Assembly: GCF_000317045.1 (NCBI RefSeq)
Contig: NC_019703.1
Span: 2,902,501-2,966,500, forward strand
Reading direction: 5' to 3'
DNA length: 64,000 nucleotides
Source of the DNA: Geitlerinema sp. PCC 7407
GTDB taxonomy: Bacteria > Cyanobacteriota > Cyanobacteriia > PCC-7407
The notes under the pieces are model-generated. The model searched no databases, was not told the DNA's origin, and was given only the letters and a program-made list of their open reading frames with translations. This document shows, piece after piece, positions 37,490 through 45,774 of this stretch (within the stretch, counting starts at the first letter, position 1; every line of letters begins with the position of its first letter). A program made the position numbers and the translations under genes.

Positions 37490-38548
37490 ATGACCATCGC
37501 AGTCGGACGCGCACAGGCCCAGCGAGGATGGTTTGACGTTCTCGACGACTGGCTGAAGCGCGATCGGTTTGTGTTCATTGGGTGGTCTGGTTTGCTGCTG
37601 TTCCCCTGCGCCTACTTGGCGGTTGGGGGATGGCTGACGGGGACCACCTTCGTAAGCTCGTGGTACACCCACGGGTTGGCATCGTCCTACCTGGAAGGAT
37701 GCAACTTTTTGACCGTGGCGGTGTCGACACCGCCCAACAGCCTGGGACACTCCCTGCTGTTTTTGTGGGGACCTGAGGCCCAAGGGGACTTTGTCCGCTG
37801 GTGCCAACTGGGAGGTCTGTGGACCTTTGTCGCCCTGCACGGAGCTTTCGGGTTGATCGGGTTCATGCTGCGTCAGTTTGAGATTTCTCGACTGGTGGGC
37901 ATTCGTCCGTACAACGCGATCGCCTTCAGCGCGCCGATTGCAGTGTTTGTGTCGGTGTTTCTGATGTACCCGCTGGGTCAGTCTGGCTGGTTTTTTGCAC
38001 CGAGCTTTGGTGTAGCGGCGATTTTCCGCTTTCTGCTGTTCTTCCAAGGTTTCCACAACTGGACGTTGAACCCCTTCCACATGATGGGAGTGGCTGGCGT
38101 TCTGGGGGGTGCACTGCTGTGCGCGATCCACGGAGCGACGGTGGAGAACACGCTGTTTGAGGACGGCGAGAACGCGAACACCTTCCGGGCGTTCAACCCG
38201 ACGCAGGCAGAAGAGACGTACTCGATGGTGACGGCGAACCGTTTCTGGTCGCAGATCTTCGGGATTGCGTTTTCGAACAAGCGCTGGCTGCACTTCTTCA
38301 TGCTGTTCGTGCCTGTGACGGGCCTGTGGATGAGCTCGGTGGGTATCATTGGTTTGGGTCTGAACCTGCGGGCATACGACTTTGTTTCGCAGGAGATTCG
38401 GGCAGCGGAGGACCCTGAGTTCGAGACGTTCTACACGAAGAACATCTTGCTGAACGAGGGTATCCGGGCCTGGTTGGCGCCGCAGGACCAGCCGCACGAA
38501 GGATTTGCTTTCCCTGAGGAAGTACTGCCTCGCGGTAACGCTCTCTAA
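37490..38548 (+). CDS. psbD: Photosystem II D2 protein, stand-alone copy
   Basis: D2 forms the photosystem II reaction-centre core with D1 in the thylakoid membrane. The 352 residues match the family and start with [27 protein letters not shown] at ATG 37490, after GGAG at good spacing. The five membrane helices, the chlorophyll and iron ligand His residues ([37 protein letters not shown]) and the C-terminal [10 protein letters not shown] are intact. In the usual psbDC operon, psbC begins inside the end of psbD. Here no psbC follows and a terminator lies 35 bases downstream, so this is most likely the second, often stress-induced, copy (psbD2). Confidence 0.97.
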   Translation: MTIAVGRAQAQRGWFDVLDDWLKRDRFVFIGWSGLLLFPCAYLAVGGWLTGTTFVSSWYTHGLASSYLEGCNFLTVAVSTPPNSLGHSLLFLWGPEAQGDFVRWCQLGGLWTFVALHGAFGLIGFMLRQFEISRLVGIRPYNAIAFSAPIAVFVSVFLMYPLGQSGWFFAPSFGVAAIFRFLLFFQGFHNWTLNPFHMMGVAGVLGGALLCAIHGATVENTLFEDGENANTFRAFNPTQAEETYSMVTANRFWSQIFGIAFSNKRWLHFFMLFVPVTGLWMSSVGIIGLGLNLRAYDFVSQEIRAAEDPEFETFYTKNILLNEGIRAWLAPQDQPHEGFAFPEEVLPRGNAL

Positions 38549-38582
38549 TCGCAGCGAGCTCTGGTTTTAAGACCAAATCAGA

Positions 38583-38611
38583 AGTCCCTGCACTGAGGTG
38601 TGGGGGCTTTT
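38583..38611 (+). terminator. Intrinsic terminator after psbD
   Basis: AGTCCCTGCAC pairs over 11 positions (with G-U pairs) with GTGTGGGGGCT around a TGAG loop, followed by TTTT. Confidence 0.8.
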
Positions 38612-38641
38612 GATTTAAGAGCACTACAAACTGAAAACCTG

Positions 38642-38650
38642 TGTTACACT
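38642..38650 (+). promoter_or_regulatory. Extended -10 promoter of the structured RNA
   Basis: TG-T-TACACT is a good extended -10 element. No -35 match is needed for this class and none is seen. It lies after the psbD terminator, so the RNA has its own promoter, with a start near 38657. Confidence 0.5.
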
Positions 38651-38705
38651 GGCTGACAGTTGAGCTCTTCAAATCAACCATTTAGGGATTAAGGAGGTGA
38701 TGCCC

Positions 38706-38777
38706 ATGATTGATAGTAGTAAATGCATGGGTCATCACGTTGACAATAGCCGGCTGAGCGCCGGGGCTGTTCTCTAG
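38706..38777 (+). CDS. Possible 23-residue micro-ORF in the structured RNA
   Basis: ATG 38706 lies eight bases after the GGAGG of a perfect Shine-Dalgarno sequence. The peptide begins MIDSSKCMGHHVDN and ends SAGAVL. An in-frame ATG at 38700 is too close to the ribosome site. The ribosome site is partly sequestered by hairpin 1, whose loop includes the first codons, so translation might be switched. There is no family evidence. Confidence 0.35.
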   Translation: MIDSSKCMGHHVDNSRLSAGAVL

Positions 38778-38879
38778 AAAGAAAGCTCTTGTTTAAGCCA
38801 GCCAAGTGCTGACTTAGGCTAAGCGAACTGGACGGGGTTCCTCCCGGCAGTCAGGTGTCAACGATGATGATCCGCTACA

Positions 38880-38949
38880 CCGCTCCCATCTTTACAAACC
38901 TTGTGCTTTTTTGTACAGCGTTTGTCCCAGGTGGGAGCGGATAGTTTTT
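38880..38949 (+). terminator. Long multi-tier terminator of the structured RNA
   Basis: CCGCTCCCATCT pairs with AGGTGGGAGCGG (12 bp, one G-U), then ACAAAC with GTTTGT, then TTGTGC with GTACAG (two G-U pairs), closed by a six-T loop. TTTTT follows at 38945-38949. Confidence 0.8.
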
Positions 38950-39077
38950 AAAGGCAGTTGGCCCTCGCTAGAGGATTACAAGCATTCATCACCTTGAAGC
39001 TTGTTTCAGACTACTCAAGTGGATTTATAGAATCTCCTAGGATAGAAGAATGTTGTCCTTGGAGAATTTTTTGTTTT

Positions 39078-39356
39078 ATGGCTCCGTTATTGACAGAGGC
39101 TGAAATTCAAGCTCGATTTGACCAGCTCCGCGGTTGGGAGTTGGGAGACAAAGCGCTCCGCTGTCGCCGGACTTTTCCAGGCTTTGTAGAAGCGATCGAA
39201 TTTGTCAATCAACTGGTTCAGCCTGCCGAGGCAATGGGACATCATCCTGATCTGGCGATCGCCTACAACAAGGTACAGATCACGCTAACAACTCATGATG
39301 CCGGCGGGTTAACAACAAAAGATTTTGAGTTGGCTCAAATAATTTCGAAAATTTAG
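39078..39356 (+). CDS. Pterin-4a-carbinolamine dehydratase family protein
   Basis: 92 residues. The family signature is complete: MGHHPDLAIAYNKVQITLTTHDAGGLTTKDFELA, with the paired His, the Tyr, the later His and the Asp in order. The enzyme dehydrates 4a-hydroxytetrahydropterin when an aromatic hydroxylase is active. In bacteria without such a hydroxylase its role is less clear. ATG 39078 gives MAPLLTEAEIQARF, typical of the start; the frame extends 40 codons upstream without family sequence. It is the first gene after the structured RNA. Confidence 0.9.
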   Translation: MAPLLTEAEIQARFDQLRGWELGDKALRCRRTFPGFVEAIEFVNQLVQPAEAMGHHPDLAIAYNKVQITLTTHDAGGLTTKDFELAQIISKI

Positions 39357-39783
39357 TGATCCTTTTGGCTGGATAACTATTAGGCTTCAGAGATAGAAGT
39401 CTCTGGCTTCAATATTGAGAGCTTTCAATCCAAACAGAGCGGTCAACAAAGCTAGACTTCTTTGCAAAACCCTCATCCAGCCTTGAAGACACCACAGCGT
39501 CCCCGCCTAACAAAATTCTCAAGGTCCTTTCCGAAAAAGTAGGGAACTTGCTTGTTTTCACTAACGTCCTTACTAGGCAGCACTCCTTAGGGATAAAGTA
39601 TTCTCGTCAGCCTTAAGGATCTGCTAGGATTAATTTTGTACGTGTGTCTTGGCACACAGTACCTTGATGCTAAGCTTCAGTGCTCTGACGCGTAGCCGGC
39701 GGTCCTTCAAGGATCCAGTGTTTTGGATGTAGACAGGTCAATTCATCGAATTGTTCTACAACTCAGGTGTGAGGATAACGATA
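39357..39783. other. Intergenic region upstream of the porin gene
   Basis: About 430 bases without a gene. A TAGGAT near 39627 could be a -10. The presumed leader contains two small hairpins: GTAC-TGTG against CACA-GTAC near 39640-39662, and CCTT against AAGG near 39702-39715. No terminator for the dehydratase is evident. Confidence 0.45.
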
Positions 39784-41568
39784 ATGTCGAAAATTTTGTG
39801 GAAGTCACTGCTAGTAAGCCCTGCAGTTCTGGGAGCTGCTCTGGTTGCTTCTGCGGGCGCGATCGCTGCTGAAAGCGCTCCCGCGACAAGCCAAGTTAGC
39901 GAACTGGCTGCTGTCGAGTCTCTGCAATCTGTTGAAGCTGTAGCATCCCAGTCTGCCGCTCCTGAGGCACCTGTTGCTGAAGCAGCCCCTTCTTTTGCTG
40001 AGCCGACGACCCTGGCCCAAGCCGCTGATGCTGGGTCCCTCAGCCAAATCAATACTTACAGCCTGGAAGGCCGCGCAGACGATGCCGGTCAGGTAACCTC
40101 TGTATCTCAGCTCTCCGACGTTCAGCCGACCGACTGGGCCTTCCAAGCGCTTCAGTCCCTCGTTGAGCGCTACGGCTGTATCGCTGGTTATCCCGACGGC
40201 ACCTACCGCGGCAACCGGGCCATGACCCGCTACGAGTTCGCCGCTGGTCTCAACGCCTGCTTGGACCGCGTGAACGAGCTGATCGCCGCTGGCACCGCTG
40301 ACCTGGCCACCCGCGAAGACCTCGCCACCCTGCAGCGCCTGCAAGAAGAGTTCGCTGCTGAGCTCGCCACCCTGCGCGGCCGCGTGGACTCCCTCGAAGC
40401 TCGCACCGCTGAGCTCGAAGCCAACCAGTTCTCCACCACCACCAAGCTGAACGGTGAAGCAATCTTTGCTTTGACCGATTCTTTTGGCGACAACGACGAT
40501 AACGAAATCGTCTTTGGTAACCGGGTTCGCTTAGCTCTGGAATCTAGCTTCACGGGCCGTGACAAGTTGGTTACCCGTCTGGCTGCTGGTAACCTGTCTC
40601 CTCTGCCGGTCGCTTTTGGTACTCCTGAGTCGACCCAAACCTTCAACCTCTCTGATAGCGACAACGACATTGTCCTCGATTGGTTGTCCTATACCTTCCC
40701 CTTCGGCAACTCCCGCGTTTACGTAGCGGCAACGGGTGGTATTCACAGCGACTACGCTCCTACGCTGAATCCCTACTTTGAAGACTACGACGGCGGTAAC
40801 GGCGCGCTCTCGACTTTTGCGTCTGAGAGCCCCATCTACCGGATCGGTGGCGGCGCCGGTGCTGCTGTGAGCTTTGGCTTCAGCCCGCTAGAGAGCATCC
40901 TTGGTCCTAGCACCGTCACGCTTGGCTACTTGGCTGGCGGTCTGTCGACCAGCGATCCCGCTTCTCCTGAGGAGAAGAACGGCCTATTCAACGGCGACTA
41001 TGCAGCTCTTGCTCAAGCTAACTTCAACGTTAGCGATCGCTTCGGTCTGGGCCTGACCTACGTTCACGGTTACCACACCAGCGGCAGCGCTATCTTTGAC
41101 CTGGGTAGCGGTAATGGTGTTGTTGGTAGCACCCTGGCTAACTTCCCCAGCCTGGGCACTTCTCCCACTGTGACCAACTCCTACGGCGTTGAAGCAGCCT
41201 TCCGTCTGAGCGATCGCGTTTCCGTTAGCGGCTACGGTGCTTACACCGATGCCAAGCTGGTGGAAGCTGGTGACGCTGAAATCTGGACCTATGGCTTGGG
41301 TGTTGCTTTCCCTGACCTGGGCAAAGAGGGCAACCTCCTGGGTATCTTCGCTGGTGCTCAGCCCTACGCAGGTCTGATCGAAGTTCCCGGCTCTGACTAC
41401 CGCAACCAAGAAGTGCCTTTCCACGTGGAAGCCTTCTACAAGTACCAGTTGAACGACAACATCTCCATCACTCCCGGTGTCATCTGGCTGACCAGCCCCA
41501 ACGAAGACATCTTCGGATCTGACAGCGATGCTGTGATTGGTACCCTTCGTACCACCTTCAAGTTCTAA
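39784..41568 (+). CDS. SLH-domain porin (iron-uptake/OprB-like outer-membrane porin)
   Basis: 594 residues from ATG 39784, where a signal peptide begins (MSKILWKSLLVSPAVLGAALVASAGAIAA). After a low-complexity Ala/Glu/Val stretch comes one SLH domain (QLSDVQPTDWAFQALQSLVERYGCIAGYPDGTYRGNRAMTRYEFAAGL). A coiled coil follows (LATREDLATLQRLQEEFAAELATLRGRVDSLEARTAELE), then an OprB-type 16-strand barrel ending in the outer-membrane signature Phe (TLRTTFKF). The SLH domain binds peptidoglycan-linked glycan and the barrel allows solute or iron entry. Codon use suggests high expression. The frame is open 11 codons further upstream. Confidence 0.92.
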   Translation: MSKILWKSLLVSPAVLGAALVASAGAIAAESAPATSQVSELAAVESLQSVEAVASQSAAPEAPVAEAAPSFAEPTTLAQAADAGSLSQINTYSLEGRADDAGQVTSVSQLSDVQPTDWAFQALQSLVERYGCIAGYPDGTYRGNRAMTRYEFAAGLNACLDRVNELIAAGTADLATREDLATLQRLQEEFAAELATLRGRVDSLEARTAELEANQFSTTTKLNGEAIFALTDSFGDNDDNEIVFGNRVRLALESSFTGRDKLVTRLAAGNLSPLPVAFGTPESTQTFNLSDSDNDIVLDWLSYTFPFGNSRVYVAATGGIHSDYAPTLNPYFEDYDGGNGALSTFASESPIYRIGGGAGAAVSFGFSPLESILGPSTVTLGYLAGGLSTSDPASPEEKNGLFNGDYAALAQANFNVSDRFGLGLTYVHGYHTSGSAIFDLGSGNGVVGSTLANFPSLGTSPTVTNSYGVEAAFRLSDRVSVSGYGAYTDAKLVEAGDAEIWTYGLGVAFPDLGKEGNLLGIFAGAQPYAGLIEVPGSDYRNQEVPFHVEAFYKYQLNDNISITPGVIWLTSPNEDIFGSDSDAVIGTLRTTFKF

Positions 41569-41604
41569 AACTGTAGACAATCTAGTTTTTTAGCTTGAAG
41601 TTCG

Positions 41605-41633
41605 AAGCCCCTAGCCCTGCTAGGGGCTTTTTT
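41605..41633 (+). terminator. Intrinsic terminator after the porin gene
   Basis: AAGCCCCTAG and CTAGGGGCTT form a perfect 10-bp stem with a CCCTG loop, followed by six T. Confidence 0.9.
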
Positions 41634-41833
41634 GCGTTGATTGCTACGATTGTTAAAATTTCAGAGCATTTAAGGGGGTAAGTACTCTCTTGGCGATCTA
41701 TTATCTTGGTGAGCTAGATCTGGAAATTCGGCAGTTATTGCAAACAAGTGTGAAATATCGCAGGGTTTTCCAAGACTCAAGTGCTCACTAACTAGAATCT
41801 GTTCAGCTACTCCTCTGTTGAGGCACTACAACT

Positions 41834-41959
41834 ATGATGGAAGTTAAGTTGCTTTTGGTGGGACTCTCTGCCTTTTTTGTGGTTGCCTGCCTGTTTTTTG
41901 GCACTCGCAACGGTTTCTATGACACCGACAAGTACCACGGCAACGGTTCAGCTCACTAA
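41834..41959 (+). CDS. 41-residue single-helix membrane protein
   Basis: ATG 41834 opens a 41-codon gene; the next codon is also ATG. The peptide has one hydrophobic helix (VKLLLVGLSAFFVVACLFFG) followed by a polar tail GTRNGFYDTDKYHGNGSAH. This is the build of the low-molecular-mass subunits of photosynthetic complexes. It reminds me of small NDH-1 subunits such as NdhP, but I cannot confirm this. A TAGAAT -10 (41793-41798) lies about 40 bases upstream, and GAGG precedes the start at long spacing. Convincing as a gene by composition and context, uncertain in identity. Confidence 0.65.
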   Translation: MMEVKLLLVGLSAFFVVACLFFGTRNGFYDTDKYHGNGSAH

Positions 41960-42109
41960 GACTCTTTGTGAGGTGCGATCGCCCTTCGATAGCTTCAGCG
42001 CACCTACGGCAATATCAACGAAGGCTCATGCAAACTGAGCCTCTAAAACCTCTGTAAACACTGCTCAGGGCTGACAAAACCCTTGGGTGTTGGGAAGTGC
42101 GGTGCAGAT

Positions 42110-43834
42110 GTGACTGAACTGGAATGCGTACCCTATGGTGTGAGTTACCTCGATGGGGGAACCTCTCTCCTAGTGAAAATGGGCCCTCACCGGATTCTGC
42201 TGGATTGCGGGCCAACCAACCTCGAAGTATTACGGCAACAGCCCGATCCTCCGGTTGATCTGGTGTTGTGCACTCACGCTCATTCCGATCACGCTCGCGG
42301 ACTGCTGGAGTTTCACCACGCATTTCCCAAGGTTCCAATTTATGCCAGTGAAGTAACCACCCAATTACTTCATCTCAATTGGCCATCCCTTCATCCCTCA
42401 GAAGTACCCACTTTTTGCCAAGCACTACCTTGGCGATCGCCTGTTGAGTTTCGGGACGGCTTGAGCGCCGAGCTTTGGCCTGCTGGTCATCTACCAGGAG
42501 CCGCAGCGATTTTATTGACCTATGCATCCCCCCCTTACTCAGAGGGAGCAGGTCGACATTACACGATTTTCTATACTGGGGATTTTTTTCTATCCAGTTC
42601 GCGGTTGGTCGATGGCTTTCCGCTGGATGAGGTGCGGGGACTCAAGCCCGATGTCTTGATCGTAGAGGGAAGCTACGGAACCGCCAGACAGCCTCATCGC
42701 CGTCAGCAAGAAAATCAGCTTGCAGAGCGCATCGATCAGGCAATCGCCTCTCGCTATTCCATTTTGATGCCCGTGCCGCCCCTAGGTCTGGGCCAAGAGC
42801 TTCTCATGCTGCTGCGCAGCCACCACCACTTCACGGGCCGGGAGATCGACATTTGGGTTTCAGGCACAGTCGCTCAGGCGTGCGATGCCTATCTCGACAT
42901 CTTGCCCCACCTCCCGTCCTCAGTGCAAAACTTCGCGCGGCATCAGCCTCTATTTTGGGATGAGCGCATTCGCCCGCGAATGCGTCGATGGAGCAGCTCC
43001 CAGGCACTACAAAGCGTGCGTGACGGAGCAGCTCCTTGCATCATGCTGGTCGACGAAACAGTCGATTTAACCCCCTATACTGCCGATGACGCCGGAAACT
43101 GGGCCATCCTGATTCCCGAGCATCCCGGCTACAGCACCCCTTCCAACGCCATTCAGCAATTTTTGCAGGGTCAGGCTCCCGACACCGCGCAAAAATTGCA
43201 GGCAGCGCTCCGCCAGGGGCGAATCAAGATCCAAACCTATCTGCTATCAGAGCACTGTGATGGTCCAGGCACCACGCAGCTGATTCACAATCTGAGGCCG
43301 CAGCATGTGGTCTTTGTGCATGGATCGCCCACCTATCTCGCCGATCTGACAGGCCTCGATGAACTGAATCATCGCTATCAGCTGCACTCACCCTCGCTGG
43401 GAATACCGCTAGAGTTGCCTATCGGTGAGACTTTCCTGCAGCCTGCGGTCCCTGAGACAACCTACGAAGGAGAGCTAACTGAGTTAGAAACCGCTGTGAC
43501 GATCACCCTGCCCCATGCGCTGATCTCTGACCCCCGATGGCAAAACTTCGCGGATACTGGGCTCGTGGATGTCCGCTGGCAGGGTGAGGAGCTCGTGCTT
43601 CGGGGGATTTCTCAGCGCGAGCTCCTCAGTCAGGGGGGCGATCGCCCGCTGCCGTCCGATCTAGAATGCTGCGGGAACTGCTACCACTATCGAGGACGGC
43701 GCTGCTGGAACCAAAAATCACCGCTCTTCGGCTTCAAGGTCACCACAGAAGGCTATTGTCCTGTCTTCGAGTGGGGCATGCTCAGTCCAGATCGGGAGAT
43801 CGCCTCTTTAGAAGAACTTGATGAGCCCAATTGA
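42110..43834 (+). CDS. Metallo-beta-lactamase fold hydrolase, beta-CASP-like, with C-terminal Cys cluster
   Basis: 574 residues from GTG 42110. The MBL core has DGGTSLLVKMGPHRILLDCG, the dizinc motif THAHSDHARG, and FYTGDFFLSSSRLVDG with the bridging Asp. A beta-CASP-like insert follows, and SEHCDGPGTTQLIHNLRPQHVVFVHGSP matches the RNA-processing MBL subgroup. This suggests a nuclease-like or related hydrolase. The last 60 residues add a cysteine cluster (CCGNCYHYRGRRCWNQ, then EGYCPVFEW) that could bind zinc or an iron-sulphur centre. The start is uncertain because in-frame TTG codons exist upstream. Confidence 0.82.
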   Translation: MTELECVPYGVSYLDGGTSLLVKMGPHRILLDCGPTNLEVLRQQPDPPVDLVLCTHAHSDHARGLLEFHHAFPKVPIYASEVTTQLLHLNWPSLHPSEVPTFCQALPWRSPVEFRDGLSAELWPAGHLPGAAAILLTYASPPYSEGAGRHYTIFYTGDFFLSSSRLVDGFPLDEVRGLKPDVLIVEGSYGTARQPHRRQQENQLAERIDQAIASRYSILMPVPPLGLGQELLMLLRSHHHFTGREIDIWVSGTVAQACDAYLDILPHLPSSVQNFARHQPLFWDERIRPRMRRWSSSQALQSVRDGAAPCIMLVDETVDLTPYTADDAGNWAILIPEHPGYSTPSNAIQQFLQGQAPDTAQKLQAALRQGRIKIQTYLLSEHCDGPGTTQLIHNLRPQHVVFVHGSPTYLADLTGLDELNHRYQLHSPSLGIPLELPIGETFLQPAVPETTYEGELTELETAVTITLPHALISDPRWQNFADTGLVDVRWQGEELVLRGISQRELLSQGGDRPLPSDLECCGNCYHYRGRRCWNQKSPLFGFKVTTEGYCPVFEWGMLSPDREIASLEELDEPN

Positions 43835-43940
43835 CAATTTCACCCAGCTTTTAGCCCCAAGGAAAATGCACATTTCTCTCGGGGTTCAGTGACTCCTGGG
43901 CCTTTGGGCAAGACAGCTAACCCCCACCAGGGATTCACTA

Positions 43941-43975
43941 AAAAGGCCAGCCAAAGTCGTTTTGGCTGGCCTTTT
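43941..43975. terminator. Bidirectional terminator between convergent genes
   Basis: AAAAGGCCAGCCAAA pairs perfectly with TTTGGCTGGCCTTTT (15 bp) around a five-base loop. The flanks supply a T-run in both directions. Confidence 0.92.
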
Positions 43976-43982
43976 ACTTGGT

Positions 43983-44294
43983 TTATTCCAAACCGCTGTC
44001 TGGACGATGATTGCGAATTTGCTCTGCTTCTGGGCAGTCGTCGGACACCATCGGTTCGACATCGCCCCGAGGCACAGTTGCCAGCTTCTGGGTGACTGCG
44101 CCGATGCTCTCTAGGCGCACCATCTCCTCCCAGGAGCAGATTTCATCTTCTTCTTCGGTTTCATAGCGAAGCGTCACCAAATCTCCTTCGATATCAAGGA
44201 TGCGGGCGCGTTCAATCCAGCGCTGTTGGTCCCGCAAAAAGATCCATACTTCGCGACCATCACAGCAAAGTTGATAGATCTTGCGATGTAGCAT
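43983..44294 (-). CDS. Conserved cyanobacterial protein, probably DUF6679
   Basis: 103 residues, acidic, soluble, with a strand-rich core: MLHRKIYQLCCDGREVWIFLRDQQRWIERARILDIEGDLVTLRYE. Then come EEEDEICSWEEMVRLESIGAVTQKLA and a variable tail. The core looks like a small beta barrel, as in Sm- or SH3-like domains. I recall the family as DUF6679, of unknown function, and that number is from memory. AGGAG lies eight bases before the ATG, which supports the start. Confidence 0.75.
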   Translation of the reverse strand: MLHRKIYQLCCDGREVWIFLRDQQRWIERARILDIEGDLVTLRYETEEEDEICSWEEMVRLESIGAVTQKLATVPRGDVEPMVSDDCPEAEQIRNHRPDSGLE

Positions 44295-45023
44295 TGCCGC
44301 GTCTCCTGAGCCGGTAACGTTTCTATAGTTGCTTGGCAGGGCTTCCGTAAAACGGAGGCGCCTTGGCCTAAGGACTAAACTGCAAAGGGCTTAAACGAAT
44401 TTACCAACCTTGTGTCCTTGTAAAGGCAGGTTGCCCAGAAAAGTAACAAGGCGTTAGCGAACCGTTTTGCAAATAGTCGGTGGAATTAGGCAAGCGAGGG
44501 GGTCAAACACTGCTCGGTGAAGTACGGTCATTCCAATAAAATCCTCAAGGAGTATGCGCCGCAATGGTCGATATCGAAAGGAATTGGAAAGGTCTGTGGA
44601 AAACAACCTGGGGGCCAACTTCAAAGCAATAGTACCGATAATTTGCTGCGAAAAATAGTCGTGTGGGGGGCAGGGTCGCTCGAAGCTTGACAAAACCCTA
44701 GTGCTGAGTAATGGACAGGAACAATGGGAGCCTGTAGTCTGCAAGGTTTAGCTCGCTGCTACTGGGGAGTGTCGCTTGGACCCCATTATATATAAGGTGC
44801 TCTAAATCACTATTTAATGTTATCCCCCATTCTAGCGATTGTTAATGGTGGTTTGGGGAAGTTGGATGGGTCAGGCAGCCAGAAACCCAAAAGCGGGCTG
44901 GATGTGCCTAGCCACTGCAACCCCTTTCAGGCGATCGCGCACGGGCTCGAGGGTGGCTTTTTTAGAATGAGGGAGAGGGCTCGCTTGCAGAGCACTGTTG
45001 TTGTGCACCTAAGGTTTTAGCGA
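44295..45023. other. 730-base region without a convincing gene
   Basis: Open frames here (for example 96 codons on the minus strand at 44454-44744) lack family features. Weak hairpins involving CCTTGT/ACAAGG lie at 44410-44455. A TTGACA near 44688 and a TATATATA near 44788 could be promoter elements, but no matching partner boxes were found. A small RNA is possible but not supported. Confidence 0.5.
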
Positions 45024-45770
45024 ATGTTGCTACAGCTGAGTACTTGGCCAGAGGTGGAGGCGTATTTAGAGCGCTCCCAGGGAATTATTTTGCCGATCGG
45101 CTCAACGGAGCAGCACGGGCCGACGGGACTGATCGGCACAGATGCAATCTGCGCGGAGGCGATCGCCCACGGCGTGGGGAAAGAAATCGGCGCTCTAGTC
45201 GGCCCGACGATCAATGTGGGCATGGCGCTCCACCACACAGGCTTTCCGGGCACGATGAGCCTGCGTCCTAGCACGATGATTTTGGTTATTCGGGACTATC
45301 TGGTGAGTTTGGCCCGTGCGGGCTTCTGCCAGTTTTTCTTCATTAATGGTCATGGCGGCAATGTCGCAACGCTGAAGGCTGCGTTTGCAGAGAGCTACGT
45401 GACGCTGACGGATTTGGGACTGCCTAACGGCGATCGCGCGCGCTGCCGAGTAGCCAACTGGTATATGTGCTCACCGGTATACAAGCTAGCGAAAGAACTG
45501 TACGGCGATCAGGAGGGGGCCCACGCAACGCCCAGCGAAGTGGCAGTGACTCAGTTTGTGTATCCTGAGGCTATCAAGCGGGTACCACTATCGCCCGAGG
45601 TGGCCAAGGGTCACAGTATCTACGGGGCGGCTGATTTTCGGCGGCGCTATCCGGACGGTCGGATGGGCTCAAATCCTGACTTGGCAACGCCGGAACACGG
45701 CAAGCAGTTTTATGAGGCGGCGGTGAAGGCGCTCAGCGCGGAGTATTTGGAGTTTTTGGCAGCGGATTAG
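45024..45770 (+). CDS. Creatininase-family amidohydrolase
   Basis: 248 residues. Metal ligands of the creatininase fold are visible: Glu and His in LPIGSTEQHGPTGLIGTDA with the following Asp, NGHGGNVATLK, and EGAHATPSEVAVT. The family includes creatininase, the deazapurine enzyme ArfB and the mycofactocin peptidase MftE. No mycofactocin or creatine genes are nearby, so the substrate is open. The start ATG 45024 gives a natural N-terminus, but the ribosome site is weak. Confidence 0.87.
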   Translation: MLLQLSTWPEVEAYLERSQGIILPIGSTEQHGPTGLIGTDAICAEAIAHGVGKEIGALVGPTINVGMALHHTGFPGTMSLRPSTMILVIRDYLVSLARAGFCQFFFINGHGGNVATLKAAFAESYVTLTDLGLPNGDRARCRVANWYMCSPVYKLAKELYGDQEGAHATPSEVAVTQFVYPEAIKRVPLSPEVAKGHSIYGAADFRRRYPDGRMGSNPDLATPEHGKQFYEAAVKALSAEYLEFLAAD

Positions 45771-45774
45771 GAGA

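Larger units (their letters stand above)
38656..38950 (+). ncRNA. Unidentified structured RNA downstream of psbD
   Basis: Hairpin 1 (38697-38738) pairs GTGATGCCCATG with CATGGG-T-CATCAC. Hairpin 2 (about 38742-38774) pairs GACAATAGCC with GGCTGTTCTC, with one mismatch, and has an inner GGC/GCC. Weaker pairings follow at 38790-38855. A long terminal hairpin (38880-38940) has 12, 6 and 6 base pairs in tiers and is followed by five T. AAGGAGGTGAT (38691-38701) is an 11-base complement of the 16S anti-Shine-Dalgarno sequence and partly lies inside hairpin 1. I cannot match it to tmRNA, RNase P, 6S, SRP RNA or any riboswitch I know. It could also be an attenuating leader of the downstream dehydratase gene. 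Confidence 0.6.
38549..39077. other. Intergenic region with psbD terminator and a structured RNA
   Basis: About 530 bases. It holds the psbD terminator (38583-38611), then an independent transcription unit (38645-38950) described below, then about 130 bases leading to the dehydratase gene in which I see nothing. Confidence 0.7.

Noticed and set aside
38656-38950. tmRNA, RNase P RNA, SRP RNA or 6S RNA as identity of the structured RNA
   Set aside because: The conserved ends and cores I know for these RNAs (for example the tRNA-like ends of tmRNA) are not present.
44050-44080. GGTTCGAC as a tRNA T-arm
   Set aside because: No cloverleaf could be drawn around it and it lies within a coding region.
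44454-44744. A 96-codon minus-strand frame in the 730-base gap
   Set aside because: No ribosome site and unnatural composition; no signal or domain.
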